Shown here: positions 1 through 7,995 of the stretch, piece after piece
Numbering within the stretch: the first letter of the stretch is position 1
Layout of the letters: each line of letters begins with the position of its first letter
Source: Porphyrobacter sp.
GTDB lineage: Bacteria; Pseudomonadota; Alphaproteobacteria; Sphingomonadales; Sphingomonadaceae
NCBI GenBank assembly: GCA_017744315.1
Contig: JAGIBN010000002.1
Location: forward strand, 310,001-374,000
DNA length: 64,000 nucleotides
Direction: 5' to 3'
Program-made: the position numbers and the translations under genes
Notes under the pieces: model-generated
The model's database searches: none
Seen by the model: only the letters and a program-made list of their open reading frames with translations
Told to the model about the DNA's origin: nothing

Positions 1-1116
1 AGAGCGGCTCGCGAAACCTATCGCGGAACAATCGCCTCGGCGGGGAAGGGCGGTGTCCTCGTCGATTGCCTGTTCGGCAGCGGGCTTACGCGACCCCTCT
101 CATCGGAATTGGTCGCGTTGTTGACGCAGGAGGCCGCCCACCACTCCACGCTTGTGGCCGTGGACATGCCGAGTGGTGTCGACAGCGATAGCGGCTTGTC
201 ACTCAATCACGATCTACCTGCGAACGACATCACCCTGGCCCTCGGCGCCTGGAAGCTTGCTCACTGGCTGATGCCTGCCATGGCGAACATGGGCGAGAAG
301 CGTCTGGTCCCGATCGGGGTCGAGCCAGTCGAGGGGGCGGCAACCTTGCTCCGACGCCCACACTTCTCGGTTCCGGCCATAGATGCGCACAAGTACACTC
401 GGGGCCTGGTCCTCGTGGTGAGCGGAGCGATGCCTGGCGCCGCACAGCTGGCGTGCGAAGGCGCCCTGCGCGCGGGAGCGGGTTGCGTCCGTCTTGCGGC
501 GCAGGGGCTGCATCCATCGGCTACGCCAGACCTGGTTCTCAAGCGCGGCCCGCTCGTCGACCTCCTTGCTGACGATCGCACGTCAGCCGTTCTTGCCGGC
601 CCCGGCCTTGGCCTCGATGAAACGGCGCGGGTGAAGCTCGGCGAGGTCCTGGCGGCTGACCGTCCGACCGTACTTGATGCCGATGCCCTGACGTTGCTGC
701 GTCCCCGTGCCTGCGACGGCCGCTCAGCCGCCTTGATCCTCACTCCTCACGAAGGCGAAATGGCCCGGCTTGGCGAGAGCTTCGGGATCGATGCAAGCAA
801 CCGGATCGATCGCGCTGCCCAGCTTGCACAGGCGGCTCAGGCCGTGGTGATCTCGAAGGGGCCCGATACCCTGATCGCTTCGCCGAGCGGCCAACTCACC
901 ATCGCCCCCGCGGCTCCAAGCTGGCTCTCGGTCGCCGGAAGCGGTGACGTGCTTGCCGGCATTGCCGTCAGCCGGCTCTCCACCGGAGCAGAGGCCTACA
1001 CCGCCGCTTGCGAGGCGGTGTGGCTTCATGGTGAGGCCGCGCGCCTTGCTGGAATGGCTTTTACTGCCTCCGGGCTGGCGCAACACGTTTCGGACGCCTA
1101 CGCGGCCGCGCTGTGA
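1..1116 (+). CDS. nnr: Bifunctional NAD(P)H-hydrate epimerase / ADP-dependent dehydratase, 5' truncated
   Basis: The reading frame is open from base 1, so the true start lies left of the window. The visible N-terminal part carries the end of a YjeF_N epimerase domain (DCLFGSGLTRPL, then VDMPSGVDSDSG). The rest is the ribokinase-like dehydratase domain, with AGPGLGLDE, LDADAL, LTPHEGEMARLG, ISKGPDT and the nucleotide site VAGSGDVLAGI. The fused enzyme repairs hydrated NADH and NADPH: the epimerase interconverts R- and S-NAD(P)HX and the dehydratase restores NAD(P)H using ADP. The stop overlaps the next gene's GTG by 4 bases, so the two are probably co-translated. Confidence 0.93.
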   Translation, partial: RAARETYRGTIASAGKGGVLVDCLFGSGLTRPLSSELVALLTQEAAHHSTLVAVDMPSGVDSDSGLSLNHDLPANDITLALGAWKLAHWLMPAMANMGEKRLVPIGVEPVEGAATLLRRPHFSVPAIDAHKYTRGLVLVVSGAMPGAAQLACEGALRAGAGCVRLAAQGLHPSATPDLVLKRGPLVDLLADDRTSAVLAGPGLGLDETARVKLGEVLAADRPTVLDADALTLLRPRACDGRSAALILTPHEGEMARLGESFGIDASNRIDRAAQLAQAAQAVVISKGPDTLIASPSGQLTIAPAAPSWLSVAGSGDVLAGIAVSRLSTGAEAYTAACEAVWLHGEAARLAGMAFTASGLAQHVSDAYAAAL

Positions 1117-2309
1117 GTACATCAGAAGAAATCGTTCGCGTCGCCGCCAAAGGCGATGGCGTCACCGCGTCGGGCCGCCACGTCGCCTTGAGTGCGCCCG
1201 GCGACCGCGTATTGCCCGATGGCACCCTCGAGTTCGGACCGCACCACGCCGAGCCGCCGTGCCGCCACTTCGGCCGTTGCGGCGGGTGTCAGCTGCAGCA
1301 GCTCGACGAGGAAGTTCTCGCCGGGTTCGTGCGCGACCGGGTGCTCAACGCGGCCGAAGGTCAGGGCCTAGTCCCGGAAAACGTTGCACCCGTCCACCTC
1401 TCACCGCCGAGGACCAGGCGCCGGGCCACGCTTCGCGCGATAAATGGCGGTGGAAAGCCGCTGATCGGTTTCAATGAGGGCGGCTCGCACCGGGTAGTCG
1501 ACATGCGCGAGTGCCATGTCCTGCATCCGGACCTGTTCGCGCTGATCGCCCCACTGCGCGAAATGCTGGCGCCGCGACGTGACAAATACGCGGTCGAGAT
1601 ATCGCTGACCCTCGCAGGCCAGGGTGTGGACTGCGCGATCAAAGGTCTCAAGCTCGAGGGTCTCACTCAGACGGAAGCCATGCTCGACTTCTGCCGCGAC
1701 CAAGGTCTCGCCCGCTTGACGCTGGATCAGGGTTACGGGGCGGAGACTTTCTGGGAGCCGGTGCCGGTGACGGTGTCCTTCGACGGGACCGAGGTCGCGA
1801 TGCCCGCTGGTTCGTTCTTGCAGGCGACGAGTGATGGAGAGGCTGCGCTGGTACAAGGGGCGCGGGAAGGGCTCGCTGGTTGCGGCAAGGTGGCAGATCT
1901 CTTCTCCGGCCTCGGCACGTTCACCTTCGCGCTCGCCGGTTCGGCCCGCGTGACGGCGGCTGAAGCTTCGCGTGAGGCGTTGCTCGCCTGCCGGTCCGCT
2001 GCTGGGCGCGCGGGCTTGTCGGTCGAGGCCCTGCATCGGGACCTGTTCCGAAATCCACTGCGCTCGGAGGAGCTTGCCAGCTTCGACGGCGTCCTGCTCG
2101 ATCCACCGAGGGCTGGCGCGCGTGAGCAGGTGGTCCAGTTGGCAGCGAGCCCTGTGCCGCGGATCGTCTATGTCAGCTGCAATCCCTCGAGCTGGGCCAG
2201 GGATGGCAAGGTCCTTGCGGATGCCGGCTATCGCCTCGCGGATCTGCGGCCTGTGGGTCAGTTCCGCTGGTCAACTCACGTTGAACTGGTGAGCTTGTTC
2301 GTTCGTTAG
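1113..2309 (+). CDS. TrmA/RumA-family RNA m5U methyltransferase, Fe-S type
   Basis: A 398-residue class I SAM-dependent RNA methyltransferase starting at a GTG that overlaps the nnr stop. Near residue 50 a cysteine cluster (CRHFGRCGGC), with a later Cys in MRECHVLHP, matches the [4Fe-4S] site of the RlmD/RumA family. The SAM fold shows DLFSGLGTFTF, LLDPPRAGA and YVSCNPSSWARD, whose Cys is the expected catalytic nucleophile. The family methylates C5 of uridines in 23S rRNA or tRNA; which RNA is the target here cannot be decided from sequence alone. It is convergent with the hydrolase on the other strand, and the two stop codons interlock in the same four bases, TTAG. Confidence 0.88.
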   Translation: MSTSEEIVRVAAKGDGVTASGRHVALSAPGDRVLPDGTLEFGPHHAEPPCRHFGRCGGCQLQQLDEEVLAGFVRDRVLNAAEGQGLVPENVAPVHLSPPRTRRRATLRAINGGGKPLIGFNEGGSHRVVDMRECHVLHPDLFALIAPLREMLAPRRDKYAVEISLTLAGQGVDCAIKGLKLEGLTQTEAMLDFCRDQGLARLTLDQGYGAETFWEPVPVTVSFDGTEVAMPAGSFLQATSDGEAALVQGAREGLAGCGKVADLFSGLGTFTFALAGSARVTAAEASREALLACRSAAGRAGLSVEALHRDLFRNPLRSEELASFDGVLLDPPRAGAREQVVQLAASPVPRIVYVSCNPSSWARDGKVLADAGYRLADLRPVGQFRWSTHVELVSLFVR

Positions 2310-3088
2310 GCGTCGGCGCTTTTCAATGCGGAGATAAGGTGCTCGAACAGCCATTCCCGGGCCGCGGGCTCGACGAAGGCATGGCTGGCGCCCGCACAGG
2401 TCGACAGGCGTTGGTCATTTCGGTCCCACGTGGCGAGGAAGGCTTGGGCAGTTCGATCGCGATCGGCGATGAGGATTCGTGCCGGGCCGGCAAACGCGTC
2501 GAGACCGGCCTTCATCTCCTGAGCCAGCCCGGTGGGCGCAGTGGGTGCAGCGGCGGCGCGCTTCAGGCCTGATGCAAGCTTGCGCAGAGAGACGCCACCA
2601 GTGACCAGACGTATCACCTCCTTCGGGTCGCGTAGCTTCTGGGCATAGCGAGACCGAATCGCCTCGGGCGGTGGGGCGCCGTCGTCTTCTTCGATGGTCC
2701 AGGGATTGGCGAGCACCAGCGCGTCACATCCGGCGCCGGAGTTGAGCATCAGGGCGCTCGCTGCATCGCAGTTGCCGAAGCCGACCAGGCGCGTAAGACC
2801 CGGTCGTTCGGCCTTGAAGGCTCCAATCGCGGCCGCAAGGTCTTCGCCGCTGTCACGAAACTCCCTGTTCTCGCCGCTGCTGTCCCCGATCCCGCGGCGG
2901 TCATAGCGGAAAACGGGGAAGCCTGCTTCGGCCAGGCGCGCTGCCAATCTAGCCTGACCCGCGAAAGAGCCGGAGCGGATCTCGTTACCGCCGCTTACGA
3001 GCAGCAGGCCCGCGGTCCCTGCGGCATCGTCGAGGGTGCCGACGAGCGTGTCTCCCTCGCAGGTGAAGGTGACATGCCGTCGGTTCAT
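2306..3088 (-). CDS. Exosortase A system-associated alpha/beta hydrolase 1
   Basis: A 260-residue alpha/beta-hydrolase-fold protein of the type annotated 'hydrolase 1, exosortase A system-associated'. Visible features are the early oxyanion region (LLLVSGGNEIRSG), FRYDRRGIGDSSG, LVGFGNCDAASAL at the nucleophile-elbow position, and a C-terminal ASHAF that could supply the catalytic His. The elbow reads GFGNCDA rather than GxSxG, so a Cys may be the nucleophile, or catalysis may be altered. The chosen ATG at 3088 overlaps the stop of the upstream hydrolase (ATGA); a longer frame to 3166 would run deep into that gene. It is the last gene of a four-gene minus-strand operon, and its substrate is unknown. 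Confidence 0.82.
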   Translation of the reverse strand: MNRRHVTFTCEGDTLVGTLDDAAGTAGLLLVSGGNEIRSGSFAGQARLAARLAEAGFPVFRYDRRGIGDSSGENREFRDSGEDLAAAIGAFKAERPGLTRLVGFGNCDAASALMLNSGAGCDALVLANPWTIEEDDGAPPPEAIRSRYAQKLRDPKEVIRLVTGGVSLRKLASGLKRAAAAPTAPTGLAQEMKAGLDAFAGPARILIADRDRTAQAFLATWDRNDQRLSTCAGASHAFVEPAAREWLFEHLISALKSADA

Positions 3089-3750
3089 GCTGCCAGCTCC
3101 GATATGACTATCGCAGCCAGAGCCTCCGCCTGGGCCGGATCGTGATCGGGCTCGGCGCGGAGCCACAGGCCCGCCCCACCGAGGTCGCCCTGCGCGATGT
3201 TGGAAAGAGCCGCGCCATCCGAGGGTTCGCTCGTTTCAAGCTCCCGGATCATCCGGGAGCAGAGAGAGTAGCCCGCCAGTTCCAGACCTCCACGGCGGCC
3301 CAATTCCAGAAGCGCCTCCCGGTTCTCCTCGATCCCGGCTTCCTTGCTGGCGATCAAGCGAGCCCGCAGCATGGCGCGCAGGATCGAGGAACCCGTCGCG
3401 GGCGCATAGCGGATCACCGGTAATTGAAACGGTGCCACCAGGGCGCCACCGCGTATCGTCAGAACGTGCGTTGCGTCGAAGAACGAAGCCGCAGCTGTGG
3501 CCGCCTCGCGCCAGCTCTCGATCGATTGGCCTTCCAGCGGTGTCAGGCTCTCGTTGCAACCAGGCAGGTCAGGCAAGAGCGAGGCGATGCCTGCGCGTTC
3601 GAGCCGGCGCATGACCTCGACCGTGAAGTGGCGCAGCTTGTTCGCTTCATCGAACAGCGCAGGGAGGATCAGGACCCGCGTCCCGCCGACGTTGCCGAAG
3701 GTCAACGCGTATTCGTCATCGCCGGTCGGGCTGGGCCAGGCGGCGATCAC
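3085..3750 (-). CDS. Exosortase A system-associated hydrolase 2
   Basis: A 221-residue protein with a GTG start, resembling the 'hydrolase 2, exosortase A system-associated' family. It has an alpha/beta-hydrolase-like beginning (VLILPALFDEANKLRH, then LLPDLPGCNESLTPL) but no clear GxSxG; the central strand reads VLTIRGGALV, so catalytic competence is uncertain. It begins 9 bases after the acyl carrier protein stop and overlaps hydrolase 1 by 4 bases, indicating tight co-expression. Next to a carrier protein, such hydrolases could unload or edit thioesters, but that is inference. Confidence 0.75.
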   Translation of the reverse strand: MIAAWPSPTGDDEYALTFGNVGGTRVLILPALFDEANKLRHFTVEVMRRLERAGIASLLPDLPGCNESLTPLEGQSIESWREAATAAASFFDATHVLTIRGGALVAPFQLPVIRYAPATGSSILRAMLRARLIASKEAGIEENREALLELGRRGGLELAGYSLCSRMIRELETSEPSDGAALSNIAQGDLGGAGLWLRAEPDHDPAQAEALAAIVISELAA

Positions 3751-3759
3751 TGCGAAGGA

Positions 3760-4050
3760 TCAGCCGCCGCGGCGCTTGGTCTCGACGAAGCCGAGCAGCG
3801 CCCCATAAGTCTCGAGCATTTCTCCGTCGACCTCGTCATCCTCGATGATGATGTCGAGCCGATCCTCGATCTCGGTCAGCAGGCCTGCGACGGCCATGGA
3901 ATCGAGTTCGGGCAGGTGGCCGAAGAGGCCGGTGTCAGCGGTAAAGGCATCGACGCGTTCAGGGCTGAGGCCCAGCACGTCGCGCAAGACCTCGCGCAGG
4001 ATCAGGTCGATCTCGGAAAACTGGCCCATGGAAACCGGCTCGCTCGACAT
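3760..4050 (-). CDS. Acyl carrier protein of the XrtA locus
   Basis: About 96 residues with an acyl/peptidyl carrier fold. The phosphopantetheine attachment Ser is in the motif LPELDSMAV near residue 50, followed by an acidic helix (EDRLDIIIEDDEVDG) typical of carrier proteins that dock basic partners. Two in-frame ATGs exist (4056 and 4050). The downstream one is preferred because the purine tract AAGGGG sits about 8 bases upstream of it, against about 2 for the first. The gene lies between a GNAT/FemAB-like acyltransferase and two hydrolases, with a ligase and a decarboxylase divergent from them, so it probably carries an activated acyl or amino-acid group for this locus, not for bulk fatty acid synthesis. 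Confidence 0.85.
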   Translation of the reverse strand: MSSEPVSMGQFSEIDLILREVLRDVLGLSPERVDAFTADTGLFGHLPELDSMAVAGLLTEIEDRLDIIIEDDEVDGEMLETYGALLGFVETKRRGG

Positions 4051-4077
4051 GCACATCGCCCCTTCTTGCGCGGCCCC

Positions 4078-5064
4078 CTACAGAGGGCTTGGCCGCGAAA
4101 CAAGCTGGCGCAGCAGCGACTTGCCGATTGCCGGCCAGTTACGGGGACTTCCAGTGCGCCAACACGTGAGGCGATAGCGTGGACGTACCGTCTCCATCCA
4201 GTCGCGCTTGTAGGGATCATCGCCGGTGCCGAAGTCGACCCAGTCGACGCGATCGCGGTCGATAACCTGTTCGAACAGCGCAGCGGTCAGCGTCGTGCCA
4301 GCGGATAGTGGCTTGGCGCTTTCGAGGTGGGCCAGCTTGTGGATGTAGGCGGTGCCATGATCGACGGTCCACATCTGCGCGGCGACGACTTCGCCTTCGT
4401 GCGAAGCGAGGCCCAATCTCAGGCGGCCCGCTTTGCCCTCGGACTCAGCAAATTGACGTAGGAGTTCGGGATCGCCCTCTTCAGGTTTCCAGCTATGAGC
4501 ATAGACGGCCTGGTAGCTATGCCAGGCATTATCCTGAAAATCAGTGAAAAGCCTAACCTCAACCTTCTTCGCTTTGCGCTTCAGAGTGGTCCGGAGAGGA
4601 CCTGGACGCCCCGCAAGAAAATCGACATGAGAGCGCCCGTTCACCGGCAGGATGTGGTTCCGGTCGCACTGCTCACGGTGAACGAACCAACCGGCGTCAC
4701 GAAAGGCGCGTTCGAGATGGGTGGCAGTATCGTCCTCGTCGGAAAGCTTGGAAAGCACGACGCGGTCAGTCTTGAGTGCCAGATCTCTGGCAAGCCGCTC
4801 AAGCAATAGCCCTCGCGGTGCTCCTTCGGTCACCAAGTCCGACCAGGTGAAGGCGTACCAGTTGCTGAGCGTTTCGAGCCCGTGCAAATTGCGGGACAGG
4901 GGAAGGGCGAGGGCATCCTGGCCATCGCGGGCGAGCGCGATCAGCGGCCTAGCGCCAGCCCCTTCAAGCAAGGCAAACCACTCCGGACGGCTGAACGGAT
5001 TGCGGCTCTTGAAACCTAAGCCTTGCAGATCGTTAACCGTGTCGTGATAGCTGACCGCCGTCAC
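4078..5064 (-). CDS. FemAB/GNAT-like N-acyltransferase of the carrier-protein module
   Basis: A 328-residue protein (GTG start at 5064, GGAG about 9 bases upstream) with the two-lobe acyltransferase fold shared by GNAT and FemAB enzymes. Recognisable parts are NPFSRPEWFALLEG at the N-terminus, LRTTLKRKAKKV in the middle, VVAAQMWTVDHGTAYIHKLAH and VDWVDFGTGDDPYKRDWM near the C-terminus. The last motif is characteristic of proteins that move an acyl or aminoacyl group onto an amine or sugar. It is the first gene of the minus-strand operon and directly precedes the carrier protein, which is the obvious candidate donor. The frame stays open to 5127, but that would overlap the divergent ligase gene. 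Confidence 0.78.
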   Translation of the reverse strand: MTAVSYHDTVNDLQGLGFKSRNPFSRPEWFALLEGAGARPLIALARDGQDALALPLSRNLHGLETLSNWYAFTWSDLVTEGAPRGLLLERLARDLALKTDRVVLSKLSDEDDTATHLERAFRDAGWFVHREQCDRNHILPVNGRSHVDFLAGRPGPLRTTLKRKAKKVEVRLFTDFQDNAWHSYQAVYAHSWKPEEGDPELLRQFAESEGKAGRLRLGLASHEGEVVAAQMWTVDHGTAYIHKLAHLESAKPLSAGTTLTAALFEQVIDRDRVDWVDFGTGDDPYKRDWMETVRPRYRLTCWRTGSPRNWPAIGKSLLRQLVSRPSPL

Positions 5065-5085
5065 ACTTTCGCACTCCAGGAAACC

Positions 5086-6600
5086 ATGAATTCCGTGCCC
5101 GATCCCAAGCCCCGGCCGCTCGATCATCTCGCCGAATTGGGACGGGACGATGCGCCGGCGCTGGTCCTGCGCGGAACGGTGCTTAGCTGGAAGGACTTAA
5201 GAACCCGTGTCGCCAGGATGGCCGCCTGGCTGGCGCAGCGGGTTCCGGAGAAGGGCGCGAGGGTCGCCACCTGGGCGGCCAAGGGCGAGCTGACTTGCCT
5301 AATGCCGCTCGCCGCGGCCAGGGCGGGACTGGTGCATGTACCGATCAATCCGCTGCTCAAGCGGGCGCAGATCGCGCATATTGTCGCCGACAGCGAAGCG
5401 ACGCTTCTCCTCGCCACTGCTGCGCGGCTCCAGTCGCTCGAAGAGGGCGACGTGCCGGCTTCATGCGAGATCATTTCCGAGGATGTCGCGCTTGCCGCAA
5501 TCGCGGAGGGCGTGGACGTACTCGAACCCTCCGACTGGAATCCCGAAACACTCGCCGCCTTGCTTTACACTAGCGGTTCGACCGGCCGCCCCAAGGGCGT
5601 GATGCTGAGCCACGCCAACATGTGGCTCGGCGCAGTCAGCGTGGCCCATTACCTGGGGCTGGCAGAAGACGACGTGACCCTGGCGGTCTTGCCGTTGAGC
5701 TTCGACTACGGACAGAACCAGCTGCTCTCGACATGGTATGCAGGCGCCTGTGTCGTGCCGCTCGATTATCTTACCCCGCGTGACGTCATCAAGGCCTGCG
5801 CGCGTCACGGCGTCACGACGCTGGCTGCCGTACCGCCGCTCTGGGTTCAACTCGTCGAGCAGGACTGGCCCACCGACGCGGTGACGCCAATGCGGCGACT
5901 GACCAACAGCGGGGGTGCGTTGACCCAGGATCTCGTTCGAGCATTGCGCAGCAAGTTCCCGCAAGCCAGGCTGTTCCCGATGTACGGACTGACCGAAGCC
6001 TTCCGTTCAACCTACCTCGACCCCTCGTTGGTCGACACTCACCCGACCTCCATGGGCAAGGCGATTCCGTTCGCCGAAATCCTCGTCATAAGCGAAAACG
6101 GTGACGTCACGACGTCAGGAGAGGAGGGCGAGCTGGTCCATTGCGGCCCCTTGGTGGCTCACGGCTATTGGAACGACCCGCAGCGCACTGCCGAGCGATT
6201 CAAGCCCGCTCCGGCGGCGTCGCATTATGGCGGCACGGCAGTATGGTCCGGTGACCGCGTGACGCGCGACGAGGAGGGGCTGCTCTATTTCGTTGGTCGC
6301 CGCGACGCGATGATTAAGAGTGCTGGCAATCGCATCAGTCCGCAGGAGATCGAGGAGGCGGCCTTGGCCAGCGGCCTCGTAGCCGAAGCTGCGGCTCTGG
6401 GCGTTCGAGACGAACGCTTGGGACAAGCGGTCCATCTCGTCGTCAGAGGGACGGGTGACGAGGAAGGCTTGCGCGCTGCCCTTCGGCGCGATCTACCCAA
6501 CTTCATGCAACCGCAGGTCATACACTGGGTCGAGGCCATGCCGCTCAATCCGAACGGCAAAATCGACCGCGCCGCGCTGCAGGCGGAGCTGGCGGCATGA
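5086..6600 (+). CDS. Acyl-CoA ligase (AMP-forming), exosortase A system-associated
   Basis: A 504-residue member of the adenylate-forming superfamily, matching the type 'acyl-CoA ligase (AMP-forming), exosortase A system-associated'. Core motifs are in order: LLYTSGSTGRPKGVML (phosphate-binding loop), MYGLTEAFRSTYL, the hinge region YFVGRRDAMIKSAGNRISP and the C-terminal PNGKIDRAAL with the catalytic Lys. It should activate a carboxylate as an adenylate and load it on CoA or on the nearby carrier protein. The start is set at the ATG at 5086, with AGGA about 7 bases upstream. Its stop overlaps the following decarboxylase ATG by 4 bases. The substrate cannot be read from sequence. Confidence 0.88.
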   Translation: MNSVPDPKPRPLDHLAELGRDDAPALVLRGTVLSWKDLRTRVARMAAWLAQRVPEKGARVATWAAKGELTCLMPLAAARAGLVHVPINPLLKRAQIAHIVADSEATLLLATAARLQSLEEGDVPASCEIISEDVALAAIAEGVDVLEPSDWNPETLAALLYTSGSTGRPKGVMLSHANMWLGAVSVAHYLGLAEDDVTLAVLPLSFDYGQNQLLSTWYAGACVVPLDYLTPRDVIKACARHGVTTLAAVPPLWVQLVEQDWPTDAVTPMRRLTNSGGALTQDLVRALRSKFPQARLFPMYGLTEAFRSTYLDPSLVDTHPTSMGKAIPFAEILVISENGDVTTSGEEGELVHCGPLVAHGYWNDPQRTAERFKPAPAASHYGGTAVWSGDRVTRDEEGLLYFVGRRDAMIKSAGNRISPQEIEEAALASGLVAEAAALGVRDERLGQAVHLVVRGTGDEEGLRAALRRDLPNFMQPQVIHWVEAMPLNPNGKIDRAALQAELAA

Positions 6601-7823
6601 AACCGCTCGGTCCCATTCCCGCGGGATTTGAGGCGCTCGACGGCGAACTCGGCATCGCCGGTCGCACCGCGAGCGACTGGGCCGCGGAGGCGGGCGGCAC
6701 TCCTCTGTTCCTCTACTCCCAAGATCTCATCCGGCGTCGGGTGGCCATGTTGCGGCAAGCCATGCCTGAACGGTTGCGGACACATTATGCCATAAAAGCA
6801 AATTCCTATCGACCAATCCTCGAATTGATGAGAGCTCTGGTCGATGGTTTTGACATAGCTTCTGCCGGCGAGCTCCGCATGGCGATGGATGCTGGGCAGG
6901 ACCCTGCGCTCATCAGCTTCGCCGGTCCGGGCAAGCGGGATGAGGAACTGGAGCTGGCCATTCGCCACGGAGTTACTCTCAACCTCGAGTCCGAAGGTGA
7001 GGCGCACCGGGCGCTTGGTATCGGTGACCGGATCGGCATCACACCTCGCCTGGCAATCCGAGTGAATCCCAGCTTTGAACTCCGAGGTTCGGGGATGAAG
7101 ATGGGCGGCGGTGCCAAGCCCTTCGGCATCGATCAGGAGCGAGTTGCAGACCTTGCTCGCGCGTTGATAGCCGCGGGCGCTGAATGGCGCGGGCTGCATA
7201 TCTTCACGGGCAGCCAGGCGCTCGACGCCTCGGCTATCATCGAGACGCAGGCCAACGTGCTCGATCTCGCGGCGCGCCTGACGGGCGAGATCGGAGCACC
7301 GCTCACGCATCTCAACATGGGCGGTGGCTTCGGGATCCCCTATTTCCACGGCGATCAACCTCTCGATGTCGCCGTCGTGGGCTCGGCCCTTAGTGATCGG
7401 TTCGAAACGTTGCCGGATGAACTCACCGAGACCGAGTTTGCCATCGAACTGGGGCGCTACCTCGTGGGTGAGGCGGGCGTCTACCTGACGCGGATCATCG
7501 ACCGCAAGGAAAGCCACGGCCAAGTCTTCCTCGTCACCGACGGCGGACTGCACCACCAGCTGGCAGCCTCGGGCAATTTTGGCACGGTCGTGCGTCGTAA
7601 CTATCCCGCGGTGATCGCCTCGCGCTTCGGCGCAGAACCCGAGGAAGAGGCGAACATCGTCGGCTGTCTTTGTACTCCGCTCGACCGGCTTGCGGACCAG
7701 GCGCTCCTGCCCCGAGCCGAAGTGGGCGACCTCGTGGCGATCTTCTGCGCGGGAGCCTATGGGGCCAGCGCCAGCCCGTCCGCGTTCCTGGGCCAGGGAC
7801 CGGCGCTCGAAAGGCTCGTTTAG
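6597..7823 (+). CDS. PLP-dependent decarboxylase, exosortase A system-associated
   Basis: A 408-residue fold-type III PLP enzyme related to diaminopimelate and ornithine decarboxylases. The PLP lysine lies in HYAIKANS near residue 66, a glycine-rich phosphate site in NMGGGFGIPYF, and the second-subunit cysteine motif in GCLCTPLDRLADQ. FCAGAYGASASPSAFLG closes the domain. The usual HIGSQ appears as FTGSQ, a feature that may distinguish this subfamily. It is translationally coupled to the ligase, which suggests that an amino-acid-like substrate is decarboxylated in the same route. It is unlikely to be the housekeeping LysA, given the context and divergence. Confidence 0.87.
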   Translation: MKPLGPIPAGFEALDGELGIAGRTASDWAAEAGGTPLFLYSQDLIRRRVAMLRQAMPERLRTHYAIKANSYRPILELMRALVDGFDIASAGELRMAMDAGQDPALISFAGPGKRDEELELAIRHGVTLNLESEGEAHRALGIGDRIGITPRLAIRVNPSFELRGSGMKMGGGAKPFGIDQERVADLARALIAAGAEWRGLHIFTGSQALDASAIIETQANVLDLAARLTGEIGAPLTHLNMGGGFGIPYFHGDQPLDVAVVGSALSDRFETLPDELTETEFAIELGRYLVGEAGVYLTRIIDRKESHGQVFLVTDGGLHHQLAASGNFGTVVRRNYPAVIASRFGAEPEEEANIVGCLCTPLDRLADQALLPRAEVGDLVAIFCAGAYGASASPSAFLGQGPALERLV

Positions 7824-7839
7824 AGTTTTGCCTGCCGCT

Positions 7840-7854
7840 GTCCCGATCCGGGAC
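7840..7854. terminator. Possible weak terminator hairpin after the decarboxylase gene
   Basis: A 6-base inverted repeat, GTCCCG/CGGGAC, with a 3-base loop lies 17 bases after the decarboxylase stop. No T-run follows, so factor-independent termination is doubtful. It marks the boundary before the 140-base leader of the export gene. Confidence 0.3.
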
Positions 7855-7995
7855 GGCGCTCTCGTAACCCGCGAAACCGTGGGCTTTCCGCGCTTAAGAC
7901 TAACGCAATGTTCACGCTTTCCGGCGATGACGGGGTCTTATCCCCCCGAACTCCGGTGAGCCGGCCGTTCGCCCGATACTGCAAGGACGCAAGGC

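Noticed and set aside
7824-7995. A small gene in the gap before the export lipoprotein
   Set aside because: Short frames exist but they extend into the neighbouring gene or lack a ribosome site and hydrophobic or conserved pattern; the gap is better read as a leader with promoter.
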